Origin: Stakelama portus
GTDB taxonomy: Bacteria > Pseudomonadota > Alphaproteobacteria > Sphingomonadales > Sphingomonadaceae
Reading direction: 5' to 3'
Assembly (NCBI RefSeq): GCF_003171655.1
Contig: NZ_QFZL01000001.1
Coordinates: forward strand, 310,001-374,000
DNA: 64,000 nt
Part shown: positions 41,755-50,679 of the stretch, piece after piece
Numbering within the stretch: the stretch's first letter is position 1
Layout: every line of letters begins with the position of its first letter
The notes under the pieces: model-generated
What the model was told of the DNA's origin: nothing
What the model saw: only the letters and a program-made list of their open reading frames with translations
Databases searched by the model: none
Program-made: the position numbers and the translations under genes

Positions 41755-42342
41755 TTGGCGGACTGTTTTGTCTTAATTGAAAGATATGGGAACAGGAAGA
41801 CACCGGCTTCACTTCGCGGTGAGCATTCGGGCTGCCCCTTCTGCTTAAGGAGGGGTGAGCCATTTCCGGAAGATGGCGAGCAGGCCCTATTTTTAGCTGG
41901 CGCCAAAGCTGGCCAAGTCTTTCGCGTAGGAGAATTTCTTCTTCAGAGCGACCATGATTTGGTCACCCCACTTCCACTCGTCCCCATTCCCCAATGGTCA
42001 GTGCCGTTTGACCTTCGAACTTCGGCTATACTCGATCACATGGCAGTATGGTTTTGCGATGAAGGATTGATAGGGGACAGTTTCTTCTGGTCTTGCTCCA
42101 GCGTTATAACTGCTGCTTGGGTATGCTGGAGGAAGCGAATACCACTGACTGGAAGTGAGGCAGCTAGGCTGTTCATTTCCCATGGCATGCCTCACGACTT
42201 GCAGAAACGCGCTGAGGAGGAGTTTGAGTTCGCATTTGAGGCAATGGTCGCGGCAGCTCAACGGCGACCAATCAAGAAGCTGAGGAGCACCGAGGTAATG
42301 CGCGATCAATGGTTTGAGGCAATGCGCCAATGGGGGAAATAA
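41755..42342 (+). CDS. Possible foreign ORF of unknown function, 195 aa
   Basis: An open frame from TTG 41755 with a single CxxC (HSGCPFCLRRG), an aromatic-rich middle (AVWFCDEG, FFWSCSSV) and a charged C-terminus (QKRAEEEFEFAFEAMVAAAQ, then VMRDQWFEAMRQWGK). The base composition is clearly lower in GC than the flanking dxs and tlyA, and the third-codon GC bias of neighbouring genes is absent. It has no good ribosome-binding site and no in-frame ATG until about one third of the way in, so it may be a decayed or wrongly started gene. I do not recognise a family. Its position between two normally adjacent genes suggests insertion. Confidence 0.4.
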   Translation: MADCFVLIERYGNRKTPASLRGEHSGCPFCLRRGEPFPEDGEQALFLAGAKAGQVFRVGEFLLQSDHDLVTPLPLVPIPQWSVPFDLRTSAILDHMAVWFCDEGLIGDSFFWSCSSVITAAWVCWRKRIPLTGSEAARLFISHGMPHDLQKRAEEEFEFAFEAMVAAAQRRPIKKLRSTEVMRDQWFEAMRQWGK

Positions 42343-42623
42343 CTCACGGTAGGCCGGGCGCCGCTCTAGGGGGACGTCGCCCGGCCACGCCCGCAGGATC
42401 AACATAGGCGTTCGTGGTCGCTGTGCCAGCATCGTGCGCCGATCCGGCGCGGGGATGCGGCAGCCGGAGCCGGAGTGCGCGCTGCCGACACGCATCCGTT
42501 CCCGTCCCGATCTCCCGCCAAGGCTGTGTTCGCGCGGACCGACATAATGCCGATTTCGATACATGGCTTCCGGCGCCGCTCCGCACTTGCCTCGACCCCA
42601 TCGGTGCGGGCAGAGGCTGGCGC
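42343..42623. other. Gap before tlyA with a hairpin
   Basis: No convincing gene is seen in these 281 bases. GGCCGGGCG (42352-42360) and CGCCCGGCC (42378-42386) form a perfect 9-bp stem with a 17-nt loop just after the preceding ORF; no T-run follows, so it is at best a weak terminator. The remainder returns to high GC and contains the tlyA promoter. Confidence 0.4.
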
Positions 42624-43361
42624 ATGGCAAAACAACGCGCAGACCAGATGCTTGTCGATCGCGGGCTCGTCGAAAGCCGCACGCGCGCGCAGGCGCTGAT
42701 CATGGCGGGGCTGGTCTATGCGGGCGACCGCAAGGTGGAAAAGGCGGGGCAGACGCTGCCCGACGACACGCTGCTCGACGTGCGCGGGCGCGATCATCCC
42801 TGGGTTTCGCGCGGCGGGATCAAGCTGGCGCATGCGCTCGATCATTTCGCGCTCGACCCGGCGGGGGGCGTCGCGATCGATGTCGGATCGTCGACCGGTG
42901 GCTTCACCGACGTCCTGCTGAGCAAGGGCGCGATCCGCGTCTATGCAGTCGACAGCGGCACCAACCAGCTCGCGTGGAAATTGCGACAGGACGACCGCGT
43001 CATCGTCCATGAACAGACCAGCGCGCGGATCCTGACCCCCGATCATATTCCCGAACCGATCGACTGGGTGGTGTGCGACGCAAGCTTCATCTCGCTTGCC
43101 AAGGTGCTGGAAGTGCCGCTGGGTTTCGTCAGACCCGGCGGGCAATTGGTCGCGCTGATCAAGCCGCAGTTCGAAGCCGGGCGCGAGGAAGTGGGCAAGG
43201 GCGGCGTGGTCCGCGATTCCGCGGTTCACGAACGCGTATGCCGCGAAGTCGCCGACTGGCTGGAGCGCGCAGGATGGGATGTTGCCGGGATCGTGCCCAG
43301 CCCGATCACCGGCCCCGAAGGCAATGTCGAGTTCCTGATCGCGGCGCGCAAACGCGCCTGA
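42624..43361 (+). CDS. tlyA: TlyA-family rRNA 2'-O-methyltransferase, 245 aa
   Basis: An N-terminal S4 RNA-binding domain (KQRADQMLVDRGLVESRTRA, then ALIMAGLVYAGDRKVEK) precedes an FtsJ/RrmJ-type methyltransferase with SAM motif AIDVGSSTGGFTDVLL, WVVCDASFISL and LIKPQFEAGR. TlyA methylates 16S and 23S rRNA cytidines. ATG 42624 gives the standard start; the frame upstream is non-coding. The gene usually sits directly after dxs, but here 880 bp separate them. Confidence 0.93.
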   Translation: MAKQRADQMLVDRGLVESRTRAQALIMAGLVYAGDRKVEKAGQTLPDDTLLDVRGRDHPWVSRGGIKLAHALDHFALDPAGGVAIDVGSSTGGFTDVLLSKGAIRVYAVDSGTNQLAWKLRQDDRVIVHEQTSARILTPDHIPEPIDWVVCDASFISLAKVLEVPLGFVRPGGQLVALIKPQFEAGREEVGKGGVVRDSAVHERVCREVADWLERAGWDVAGIVPSPITGPEGNVEFLIAARKRA

Positions 43362-43469
43362 GACGCCCGTGTCGGCGACGCAGTGCCGTGGAGTTGCCGT
43401 TCGCGCTCGTTTTTCGCTGCTATCGGCTTGCGTTTCGTACTGCGGCAGCATAGCGGCGAAGCTATCGCC

Positions 43470-44552
43470 ATGCACATTCGATCCTTCGCTTTTGTCGCCT
43501 TTCTGGCTCTGACCGCGTGCGGGAACGGGGCCGATGCGGGCAAGGGCGCGCGCCAGCCTCCGCTGGTGGGAGTCGCACCGGTTTCGACCCTGCGTTTCGT
43601 CGATCGGATCGAAGCGGTCGGCACTGCCCGTGCCAATGAACAGGTCACGCTGGCGGCGCCGGTTACCGAGCGGATTGAGCGGCTCAATTTCGACGATGGC
43701 GATTTCATCCGGCGCGGCCAGGTGGTTGCGGTGCTCGCGTCGGGACAGGAAGGCGCGCAACTCGCCGAAGCCGAAGCGCGCGCGCATGAGGCGCAGCAAC
43801 AACTGACACGGCTTGAATCGCTTCAGGATCGCGGTTTCGCGACCTCGAGTTCGGTGGACGCGCAACAGGCAGCGGCGGCGCAGGCGCGCGCGCAGGCGCA
43901 ACAGGCGCGCGCATCGATCGGCGACCGCGTGATCCGCGCGCCCTTTTCCGGATGGGTGTCGCTGCGCACCATTTCGGCGGGGGCGGTCGTCACCGCCGGC
44001 ACCGAAATCGCCCAGATCAGCGATATTTCGCGGATCAAGCTCGATTTCGCCGTTCCTGAAACGCTGCTCTCCCGGATCGCGCCGGGCCAGACGATCGAGG
44101 CCCGCGCCGAAGCCTATCCCGACCAGCCGTTTCGCGGCACCATCGCCAGCATCGATCCGGTGCTCAGTCCCGAAACGCGCGCGGTCACCGTGCGCGCCAT
44201 CCTGGCCAATGGCGACAATCGGCTGAAGCCCGGCATGTTGCTGACCGTCACGATCGAATCGGCTTCGCGCAACGATCTGGCGGTGCCCGAACTGGCGATC
44301 GTCGGTGAGGGCGACCGCAGCTTCGTCTTCGTGGTCGAGGACGGCAAGGCGAAGCGCGTGCCGGTGACGACAGGCGTGCGGCAGGACGGGATGGTCGAAA
44401 TTCTGTCGGGGCTGTCCCCCGGGCAGCGGGTAGTGACCGAGGGCGTGGTCAAGATCGCCGATGGCATGACCGTCCGGGTCGCCGGGACGGCCAATGCCGA
44501 ACCGGGCAATTCCGCCGCCGCCAATACGACGACAGCGGCCGAACCGGACTGA
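43470..44552 (+). CDS. RND efflux membrane-fusion protein (periplasmic adaptor), 360 aa
   Basis: Lipoprotein signal MHIRSFAFVAFLALTACGNG with lipobox LTAC. The adaptor architecture is present: a barrel-sandwich half (IEAVGTARANEQVTLAAPVT), an alpha-helical hairpin rich in Gln and Ala (EAEARAHEAQQQLTRLESLQ to ARASIGDRVIRAPFSGWV), then the beta-barrel and membrane-proximal domains (NGDNRLKPGMLLTVTIES). It links the inner-membrane pump encoded next, with which it overlaps by one base, to an outer-membrane channel not encoded here. Confidence 0.92.
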   Translation: MHIRSFAFVAFLALTACGNGADAGKGARQPPLVGVAPVSTLRFVDRIEAVGTARANEQVTLAAPVTERIERLNFDDGDFIRRGQVVAVLASGQEGAQLAEAEARAHEAQQQLTRLESLQDRGFATSSSVDAQQAAAAQARAQAQQARASIGDRVIRAPFSGWVSLRTISAGAVVTAGTEIAQISDISRIKLDFAVPETLLSRIAPGQTIEARAEAYPDQPFRGTIASIDPVLSPETRAVTVRAILANGDNRLKPGMLLTVTIESASRNDLAVPELAIVGEGDRSFVFVVEDGKAKRVPVTTGVRQDGMVEILSGLSPGQRVVTEGVVKIADGMTVRVAGTANAEPGNSAAANTTTAAEPD

Positions 44553-47500
44553 TGCAGCTATCCGACCTGTCCGTCCGCCGTCCGGTGTTCGCTTCGGTGG
44601 TCGCGATTCTGCTGGTCATATTCGGCATCGTTGCTTTTTCCAGCCTGTCAGTGCGCGAATATCCCGATACCGATCCGCCGATCGTGTCGGTGGATACCAG
44701 CTATACCGGCGCTGCCGCCAATGTGATCGAAGCGCGGATCACGCAGGTGCTGGAGGAACGGCTTTCGGGGATCGAGGGCCTGCAGACCATATCGTCCGAA
44801 TCGCGCGACGGGCGTTCGGACATCACGCTGGAATTCCGCCCCGGCCGCGATATCGACGCCGCCGCCAATGACGTTCGCGATCGCATCGGCGGCGTTGCCG
44901 ATGACCTGCCCGACGAAGCGCTGGCGCCCGAAGTGCGCAAGGTCGATTCGGATGCGCGATCGATCATGTTCATCACCATTTCGCGCCCCGGCTGGTCGCA
45001 ACTGGCGCTGTCGGACTGGGTCGACCGCAATCTGGTCGACCGGTTCTCGACCATCGATGGGGTTGCGCGCGTCTATATCGGCGGCGACGCGCGTCCATCG
45101 ATGCGGGTGTGGCTGAAACCACAGAAACTGGCGGCGTTCCAGCTGACGGTGGGCGATGTCGAAAGCGCGCTGCGTAGCCAGAATGTCGAATTGCCCGCAG
45201 GACGCATCGAATCGCAGCAGCAGAATGTGACGCTGCGCGTGCAGCGGCCCTATGAAACCCCAGAGGCTTTTTCCCGGCTCGTCGTGGGGCGCGGACCCGA
45301 TGGCTATCTCGTCCGGCTGGGGGATGTCGCGCGGGTCGAGGAAGGGCCCGAAGATCCCTATTCGCTGTTCCGCCTCAACGGCCAGTCAACGGTGGGTCTG
45401 GGCATCATCCGGCAATCGGGCGCCAACACGCTGGCGGTGGCCGAGGCGGCCAAGCAGAAGATGGCGGAAATTCAGCCCGATCTGCCTCAGGGCATGGTGC
45501 TGGGGCTGGGATCGGACGATTCGCTGTTTATCGACCGCGCGATCGAAAAGGTCTGGCACACGCTCGCCGAAGCGGCGGTGCTGGTGGTGCTGGTCATTTT
45601 CCTGTTTCTCGGTTCGTGGCGTGCCACGCTGATCCCGGCAGTGACAGTGCCGATCTGTCTGTTGTGCAGCTTTGCAGTGCTGTGGATCGCGGGATTTTCG
45701 ATCAATCTTCTGACATTGCTCGCGCTGGTGCTCGCCATCGGTCTGGTGGTCGATGATGCGATCGTGGTGCTCGAAAACGTCTATCACCGGATCGAAGAGG
45801 GCGAGCCGCCGCTGGTTGCCGCCTTCCGGGGGACGCGCCAGGTGGGCTTTGCCGTGATTTCGACGACGTTGGTCGTCTGCGCGGTGTTCGTGCCGGTATG
45901 TTTCCTTGCCGGGCAGACGGGATTGCTGTTCCGCGAACTGGCGGTTGCGATGATCGCGGCGATCGGTTTTTCGGGTTTCCTCGCGCTCAGCCTGACGCCG
46001 ATGCTCTGTTCCAAGCTGCTGCGTGTGGAAAAGCGCGGGCGGCTGACCGGCTGGGTCGATGATCGCTTCCGGTCGCTGGAGCGGGTTTACGGTCGCTGGC
46101 TCGATCGCGCGCTCAATCGTCCGCTGCTTCCCGTGCTCGGGACGATCCTGTTTCTGGGGATCGCCGCCTTCGCCTTTTCGACGCTCAAGTCCGAACTGGT
46201 GCCTGCCGAGGATCAGGGCGTGCTCAACGCCAGCATCTCGGCACCCGAAGGCACCGGGTTCGCGCAGATGGACCGCTATATGACGCAGGTGCAGGAAAAG
46301 CTCCTGCCGCTGCTCGATCAGGGGGCGGTCCGTACCGTCATCACGCGCACGCCCGGCGGCTATGGTTCGAGCGACGATTTCAACAGCGGGATGTTCATCA
46401 TCTTCCTGAAAAACTGGGAGGACCGCACGCAATCGACGCAGGATGTGGCGAACCAGGTGAACCGCATCATTGCCACCATGCCCGCCGTTCGCGGCAATGC
46501 CCAGGCGCGATCGGCATTGGGCCGCGGGCGCGGGCAGCCGATCAACTTCGTGCTGGCGGGCAGCAGCTATGACGATCTGGCCCGTGCGCGCGACCGTATC
46601 CTTGCCGCGGCTGCCGACAATCCCGGCATCATCAATCTCGATTCCGATTACAAGGAAACCAAGCCGCAGCTGCGCATCGATGTGAACACCACGCGCGCCG
46701 GCGATCTGGGCGTGTCGGTACAGGCGGTCAGCCAGGCGCTGCAGACGCTGCTCGGTTCGCGCCGCGTCTCGACCTATGTCGATCGCGGCGAGGAATATCG
46801 TGTGATCATGCAGGCCGAAGCGGACAGCCGTTCGGCGGTATCCGATCTGGGCAATATCTATGTTCGCGCCCGCGACGGCGGGCTGGTGCCGCTTTCCAAT
46901 CTGGTGACGACGCGACAGGCGGCCGGGCCGCGCGAGCTGGGCCGTTTCAACAAGCTGCGCGCGATCACGCTGTCGGGCAGTCTGGCACCGGGCTATGCGC
47001 TGGGCGATGCGCTCGCCTTTCTCGAGGCGCAGGCGCATGCCTCGCCTGAAGTGACTGCCGTCGGGTATCGCGGCGAAAGCCAGGCCTATAAGGAAACGGG
47101 CAATTCGATCCTGATCGTGTTCGGGCTCACCATCCTGATCGTCTATCTGGTGCTTGCCGCCCAGTTCGAGAGCTTCGTCCATCCCACGGTCATCGTCACC
47201 ACCGTGCCGCTGGCGGTGGGCGGCGGGCTGATCGGGCTCGCTTTGTTCGGCCAGACGCTCAATCTCTACAGCCAGATCGGCATCGTCATGCTGGTCGGGC
47301 TGGCGGCCAAGAACGGCATTCTGATCGTCGAATTCGCCAATCAGCTGCGCGACGAGGGGCTGGCGATCGCCGATGCCATCCGCAAGGCGGCTTCGCGGCG
47401 TTTGCGCGCGATCCTGATGACGTCGATCGCAACGGTCGCGGGCGCGGTGCCGCTCGTCACTGCCGGGGGCGCCGGCGGCGCCGCGCGTGCGGCGATCGGC

Positions 47501-47665
47501 GTGGTTATCATATCGGGTGTTTCGCTTGCCACGATGATCACCCTTTTCCTAATCCCCATTCTCTATAGTAAGCTGGCGGGGCGCACGCGTTCGCCCGAGG
47601 CTGTGAGCCGCGAACTGGACGCAGCGCTCGAAACGCCGGCAGCGCAGGGAGGGTCGCAAGGTTGA
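44552..47665 (+). CDS. RND efflux transporter, HAE1/AcrB type, 1037 aa
   Basis: An inner-membrane proton-driven pump with 12 helices. It begins with the classical helix LSVRRPVFASVVAILLVIFG and PDTDPPIVSVDTSYTGA. The fourth helix has the proton-relay aspartates in VLAIGLVVDDAIVVLENVYH, and later blocks include GYRGESQAYKETGNSILIVF and IVMLVGLAAKNGILIVEFAN, then LRAILMTSIATVAGAVPLV. Length is normal. It forms an operon with the adaptor upstream and tspO downstream (stop and start overlap). Substrates cannot be predicted; drugs or hydrophobic compounds such as steroids are possible. Confidence 0.94.
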   Translation: MQLSDLSVRRPVFASVVAILLVIFGIVAFSSLSVREYPDTDPPIVSVDTSYTGAAANVIEARITQVLEERLSGIEGLQTISSESRDGRSDITLEFRPGRDIDAAANDVRDRIGGVADDLPDEALAPEVRKVDSDARSIMFITISRPGWSQLALSDWVDRNLVDRFSTIDGVARVYIGGDARPSMRVWLKPQKLAAFQLTVGDVESALRSQNVELPAGRIESQQQNVTLRVQRPYETPEAFSRLVVGRGPDGYLVRLGDVARVEEGPEDPYSLFRLNGQSTVGLGIIRQSGANTLAVAEAAKQKMAEIQPDLPQGMVLGLGSDDSLFIDRAIEKVWHTLAEAAVLVVLVIFLFLGSWRATLIPAVTVPICLLCSFAVLWIAGFSINLLTLLALVLAIGLVVDDAIVVLENVYHRIEEGEPPLVAAFRGTRQVGFAVISTTLVVCAVFVPVCFLAGQTGLLFRELAVAMIAAIGFSGFLALSLTPMLCSKLLRVEKRGRLTGWVDDRFRSLERVYGRWLDRALNRPLLPVLGTILFLGIAAFAFSTLKSELVPAEDQGVLNASISAPEGTGFAQMDRYMTQVQEKLLPLLDQGAVRTVITRTPGGYGSSDDFNSGMFIIFLKNWEDRTQSTQDVANQVNRIIATMPAVRGNAQARSALGRGRGQPINFVLAGSSYDDLARARDRILAAAADNPGIINLDSDYKETKPQLRIDVNTTRAGDLGVSVQAVSQALQTLLGSRRVSTYVDRGEEYRVIMQAEADSRSAVSDLGNIYVRARDGGLVPLSNLVTTRQAAGPRELGRFNKLRAITLSGSLAPGYALGDALAFLEAQAHASPEVTAVGYRGESQAYKETGNSILIVFGLTILIVYLVLAAQFESFVHPTVIVTTVPLAVGGGLIGLALFGQTLNLYSQIGIVMLVGLAAKNGILIVEFANQLRDEGLAIADAIRKAASRRLRAILMTSIATVAGAVPLVTAGGAGGAARAAIGVVIISGVSLATMITLFLIPILYSKLAGRTRSPEAVSRELDAALETPAAQGGSQG

Positions 47666-48216
47666 TGGAAATCGCATCCAAGGGTCAGTTGCGTTTGGCG
47701 TATCTGCGGTGGGCAGTGGTCACCGTGCCCTTCATCCTGCTGCTGGGGTTCACATCGGCGCGGCTGGTGCCGAGCGGATCGGAAAACAACTGGTATCGCC
47801 AGCTGGCGAAGCCGGAAATGCTGCCCGAAGACTGGGTGTTCCCGGTCGCCTGGACGCTGATCTATATCCTGCTGGGTCTTGCGCTGGCGATGATCATCAA
47901 TGCGCGGGGATCGCGGCTGCGCGGTCCTGCGCTGGTGGTGTTCGCAGTGCAGATGGGGCTGAACCTGCTCTGGACGCCGCTTTTCTTTGGCGCGCATCAG
48001 GTGGTGCCGGCGCTGATCGTCATTGGCGCATTGCTGGTCACCGTGCTGATCACGATGCTGTTATTTGCCAGGATTCGCATCGGCGCGGCGCTGTTGCTGG
48101 TACCCTATCTGGCATGGCTGGGTTTTGCGGGAACGCTGCTGTGGCAGATCCACCAGCTCAATCCCAACGCCGAAAGCCTTGTACCATCGCATGCGAGCGA
48201 CCAGATTCAGCTGTGA
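47665..48216 (+). CDS. tspO: TspO/MBR family tryptophan-rich sensory protein, 183 aa
   Basis: A five-helix membrane protein: WYRQLAKPEMLPEDWVFPVA with the conserved PxWVFPVAW-type motif, WTLIYILLGLALAMII, and the later NLLWTPLFFGAHQ. TspO proteins bind porphyrins and cholesterol-like ligands. ATG 47665 overlaps the RND stop (TGATG), so expression is coupled to the efflux pump. The sequence is slightly longer than the usual 155-165 residues because of an N-terminal extension and a C-terminal tail. Confidence 0.88.
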   Translation: MEIASKGQLRLAYLRWAVVTVPFILLLGFTSARLVPSGSENNWYRQLAKPEMLPEDWVFPVAWTLIYILLGLALAMIINARGSRLRGPALVVFAVQMGLNLLWTPLFFGAHQVVPALIVIGALLVTVLITMLLFARIRIGAALLLVPYLAWLGFAGTLLWQIHQLNPNAESLVPSHASDQIQL

Positions 48217-48244
48217 TACCGCCAATCAGGCGCTGGAGGAATTA

Positions 48245-48544
48245 ATGCAGAGCGACAACCGGATTTTCGACGACTTCGTGAAGTTCGTGAACGGAGCGGC
48301 CGGAACCATGGCCGGCATGGTGCGCGAAGGCGAGGCGGCGACTCGCGAACGCGCCCGCGAATGGATCGGCGGGCTCGATTTCGTCAGCCGCGAGGAATTC
48401 GACGCGGTGAAGGAAATGGCCGCCGCCGCGCGCGACGAAGCTGATGCGCTCAAGGCGCGGATCGCCGAACTCGAAGCCCGGCTGGGCGGTGCCGCAGCCG
48501 CGAAGCCCGCGTCGCGTGCAAAGAAAACTGCCCCCAAGGATTGA
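48245..48544 (+). CDS. UbiK-like accessory factor (BMFP family), 99 aa
   Basis: A short protein with an amphipathic helical start (NRIFDDFVKFVNGAAGTMAG) and a coiled-coil end (REEFDAVKEMAAAARDEADA, then LKARIAELEARLGG), followed by an Ala/Lys tail. This is the layout of UbiK (YqiC), a ubiquinone-biosynthesis accessory factor. The start ATG 48245 follows GGAGGAAT. It is a stand-alone gene between tspO and the YbjN-family gene. Confidence 0.78.
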   Translation: MQSDNRIFDDFVKFVNGAAGTMAGMVREGEAATRERAREWIGGLDFVSREEFDAVKEMAAAARDEADALKARIAELEARLGGAAAAKPASRAKKTAPKD

Positions 48545-48649
48545 ACGGCTTTTCCACAGCTTTTCTACAATATGAGTAACACTGTACTTGTGCGGTATCG
48601 CGGCGCCGTGCACCCTTGGTGCAGCATGGCAGCCGCGCAGAGGAACTGA

Positions 48650-49150
48650 ATGCTGGAAGAAGCCGATTTCGACCGCGATGACGCTGCGCCCATCGATATG
48701 CTGGAGAGCTATTTCTCTGCGCATGGGTGGCAGCATGAGCGCGACGATGATGAAATCGTCGCCAAGGTAAAGGGCAGCTGGGCGCCGTATGAGCTTCGCG
48801 CAATCTGGCGCGAGGATGATGGCGTGCTGCAATTCCTGGCGTTTCCGGACATTCGCGTGGCGGATGACCGCCGTGCGGTGCTGTATGAAACGATCGGGCT
48901 GGTCAATGAACAGCTGTGGATCGGGCATTTCGAACTCTGGTCGCAGAGCGGCATCCTGTTGTTCCGTCACGCGGCCATGGTCGACGGTGACGAAGCGACA
49001 CTTTCTCTCGCCCAGGCGGAACTCCTGGTCGAGAGCGCCATTGATGAGTGTGAGCGCTTCTATCCGGTGTTTCAGTTCGTTCTTTGGGGCGGCAAGAGCC
49101 CGGCTGAGGCAATCGCAGCTGCATTGATCGAAACACAAGGCGAGGCATGA
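48650..49150 (+). CDS. YbjN-family protein, 166 aa
   Basis: A soluble acidic protein with the YbjN fold: DMLESYFSAHGWQHERDDDE, APYELRAIWREDDGVLQFLA, DDRRAVLYETIGLVNEQLWI and ESAIDECERFYPVFQFVLWG. The fold resembles type III secretion chaperones. The physiological role is not known. It overlaps proC by 4 bp and is probably co-transcribed with it, a pairing common in alphaproteobacteria. There is no signal peptide. Confidence 0.85.
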   Translation: MLEEADFDRDDAAPIDMLESYFSAHGWQHERDDDEIVAKVKGSWAPYELRAIWREDDGVLQFLAFPDIRVADDRRAVLYETIGLVNEQLWIGHFELWSQSGILLFRHAAMVDGDEATLSLAQAELLVESAIDECERFYPVFQFVLWGGKSPAEAIAAALIETQGEA

Positions 49151-49980
49151 CCGAGAGCGGAAACGCAACGAACCCCGAACTTCCCAAGTCCATCTGGCTG
49201 ATTGGTTGCGGCAACATGGCTGGCGCGATCCTGCGCCGATGGGTGGATGCCGGCATGGACCCGGCCATTTTCACGGTAATCGATCCGGGCGAGCCGAAAC
49301 TGCCGGCCGGTATCACGCATGTCGCCGAACCACCCGCAGGCTGGCCCGAAGCGATGTTGCTGGGCGTCAAGCCGCAGATGCTCGACAAGGTTGCGCCGCT
49401 CTACACCGATGTCGATCGCGGCGGAAAATTGCCGCTGCTTATCTCCATCCTGGCGGGCGTCGAGGAATCGGCGCTGGCGCGGCGGTTCGATGCCGATGCG
49501 GTGGTGCGGCTGATGCCGAACCTGCCGGTCGCGATCGGCAAGGGCGTGGCTGGCCTCTACAGCAGCAACGCCGATACTGCGCTGCGCGACAAGGTGTCGG
49601 CGCTGATGGACCCGCTGGGCCTGGTCGAATGGATCGACAATGAACAATTGTTCGACGTCGTCACAGCGCTGGCCGGCAGCGGGCCGGGTTTCGTCTATCG
49701 CGTGATCGACGCGCTTGCCGAAGGCGCGAAGGCGCTCGGCCTGCCCGGGGATCAGGCGCTGCGCATGGCCACCGCCACGGTCGAAGGGTCCGCGACGCTC
49801 GCGGCCAATGCCGACGAAACCCCCGGCGAACTGGCCGACAAGGTGGCGAGCCCCGGCGGGTCGACTCGCGAAGGGCTCAACGTGCTCGACGCGGATCAGG
49901 CGATTCAGAAGCTGATGACCGCGACGCTGGCTGCCGCAACCAGGCGCAATCAGGAACTGGCGGCCGCCGCGCGCGACTGA
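49147..49980 (+). CDS. proC: Pyrroline-5-carboxylate reductase, 277 aa
   Basis: The last enzyme of proline biosynthesis, reducing P5C with NAD(P)H. It shows the Rossmann motif IWLIGCGNMAGAILRRWVDA, LLGVKPQMLDKV, RLMPNLPVAIGKGVAGLYS and the C-terminal dimer block ALAGSGPGFVYRVIDALAEG and KVASPGGSTREGLNVLD. Length is normal. Cytoplasmic. The start overlaps the ybjN-like stop. Confidence 0.95.
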   Translation: MTESGNATNPELPKSIWLIGCGNMAGAILRRWVDAGMDPAIFTVIDPGEPKLPAGITHVAEPPAGWPEAMLLGVKPQMLDKVAPLYTDVDRGGKLPLLISILAGVEESALARRFDADAVVRLMPNLPVAIGKGVAGLYSSNADTALRDKVSALMDPLGLVEWIDNEQLFDVVTALAGSGPGFVYRVIDALAEGAKALGLPGDQALRMATATVEGSATLAANADETPGELADKVASPGGSTREGLNVLDADQAIQKLMTATLAAATRRNQELAAAARD

Positions 49981-50061
49981 CCCGCACGGCAATCCGGACG
50001 CGCGCGGAACGACGGCTTGCGCCGTCGGTTATAGAGGCGTGCTCCAAACAGGAGGGAAGCC

Positions 50062-50661
50062 ATGGCGACGACAATGGAACGCGACAGCAAGGGACGTTTT
50101 ACCGGTAAGGCGGGGGTCGGCCGGCATCTGGGCCTGATCGGAGCGGCCGCAGCCGGCGGCGCTGCACTCGGCCTGTTGGCGATGCTGGGCCGCAAGGCGG
50201 CGGTGCAGGCGCCCTCTGCGCTGTCCGAAGACTGGGTTGAGGCGCTGCACAAGGAGCATCTGGCGGTGCTCAAGCTGTTCGACCTGATCGAGAATACCGA
50301 CGACCGCGCGACCACGCGGCGCAGTCTGCATCTCGCACAGCTCAAACATGCGCTTGCCAAGCATGATGTCGAGGAAGGCAATGTGATCTACCCGGCACTG
50401 CGCGAAGCGGGCATGGCCGAAGAGGCCGATCAGCTGACGCGGGAGCATGGCTATGTGAAGCAATATCTCTACGAACTCGAGACGATGCCCTATGCGGCGC
50501 CCGAATGGCTGGAAAAGCTGCGCCAGTTCCGCGCCGATCTGGAAAAGCACGTCACCGAGGAAGAGACCGACCTGTTCCCGCGCCTTTATGGCCAGCTTTC
50601 CGAAGAGAAGAACAAGAAGCTCGCCTTCGCAATGAACAAGGAAGGGTTCAAGGTCGCCTGA
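50062..50661 (+). CDS. Hemerythrin-domain protein, 199 aa
   Basis: The N-terminal part (RDSKGRFTGKAGVGRHLGLI, then GAAAAGGAALGLLAMLGRKA) contains one hydrophobic, glycine/alanine-rich segment that could be a membrane anchor. Residues 55-190 form a HHE hemerythrin bundle with iron-ligand residues in WVEALHKEHLAVLKLFDLIE, LKHALAKHDVEEGNVIYPAL, REHGYVKQYL and FRADLEKHVTEEETDLFPRL. Such proteins bind oxygen or sense iron and oxidants. It converges on a MarR gene. Confidence 0.83.
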   Translation: MATTMERDSKGRFTGKAGVGRHLGLIGAAAAGGAALGLLAMLGRKAAVQAPSALSEDWVEALHKEHLAVLKLFDLIENTDDRATTRRSLHLAQLKHALAKHDVEEGNVIYPALREAGMAEEADQLTREHGYVKQYLYELETMPYAAPEWLEKLRQFRADLEKHVTEEETDLFPRLYGQLSEEKNKKLAFAMNKEGFKVA

Positions 50662-50679
50662 ACCCGCAAGGTTTACGAC

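Noticed and set aside
41998..42630. A 210-codon minus-strand open frame in the dxs-tlyA gap
   Set aside because: It crosses the composition boundary into tlyA's promoter and shows no protein-like pattern; the plus-strand ORF is marginally better supported.
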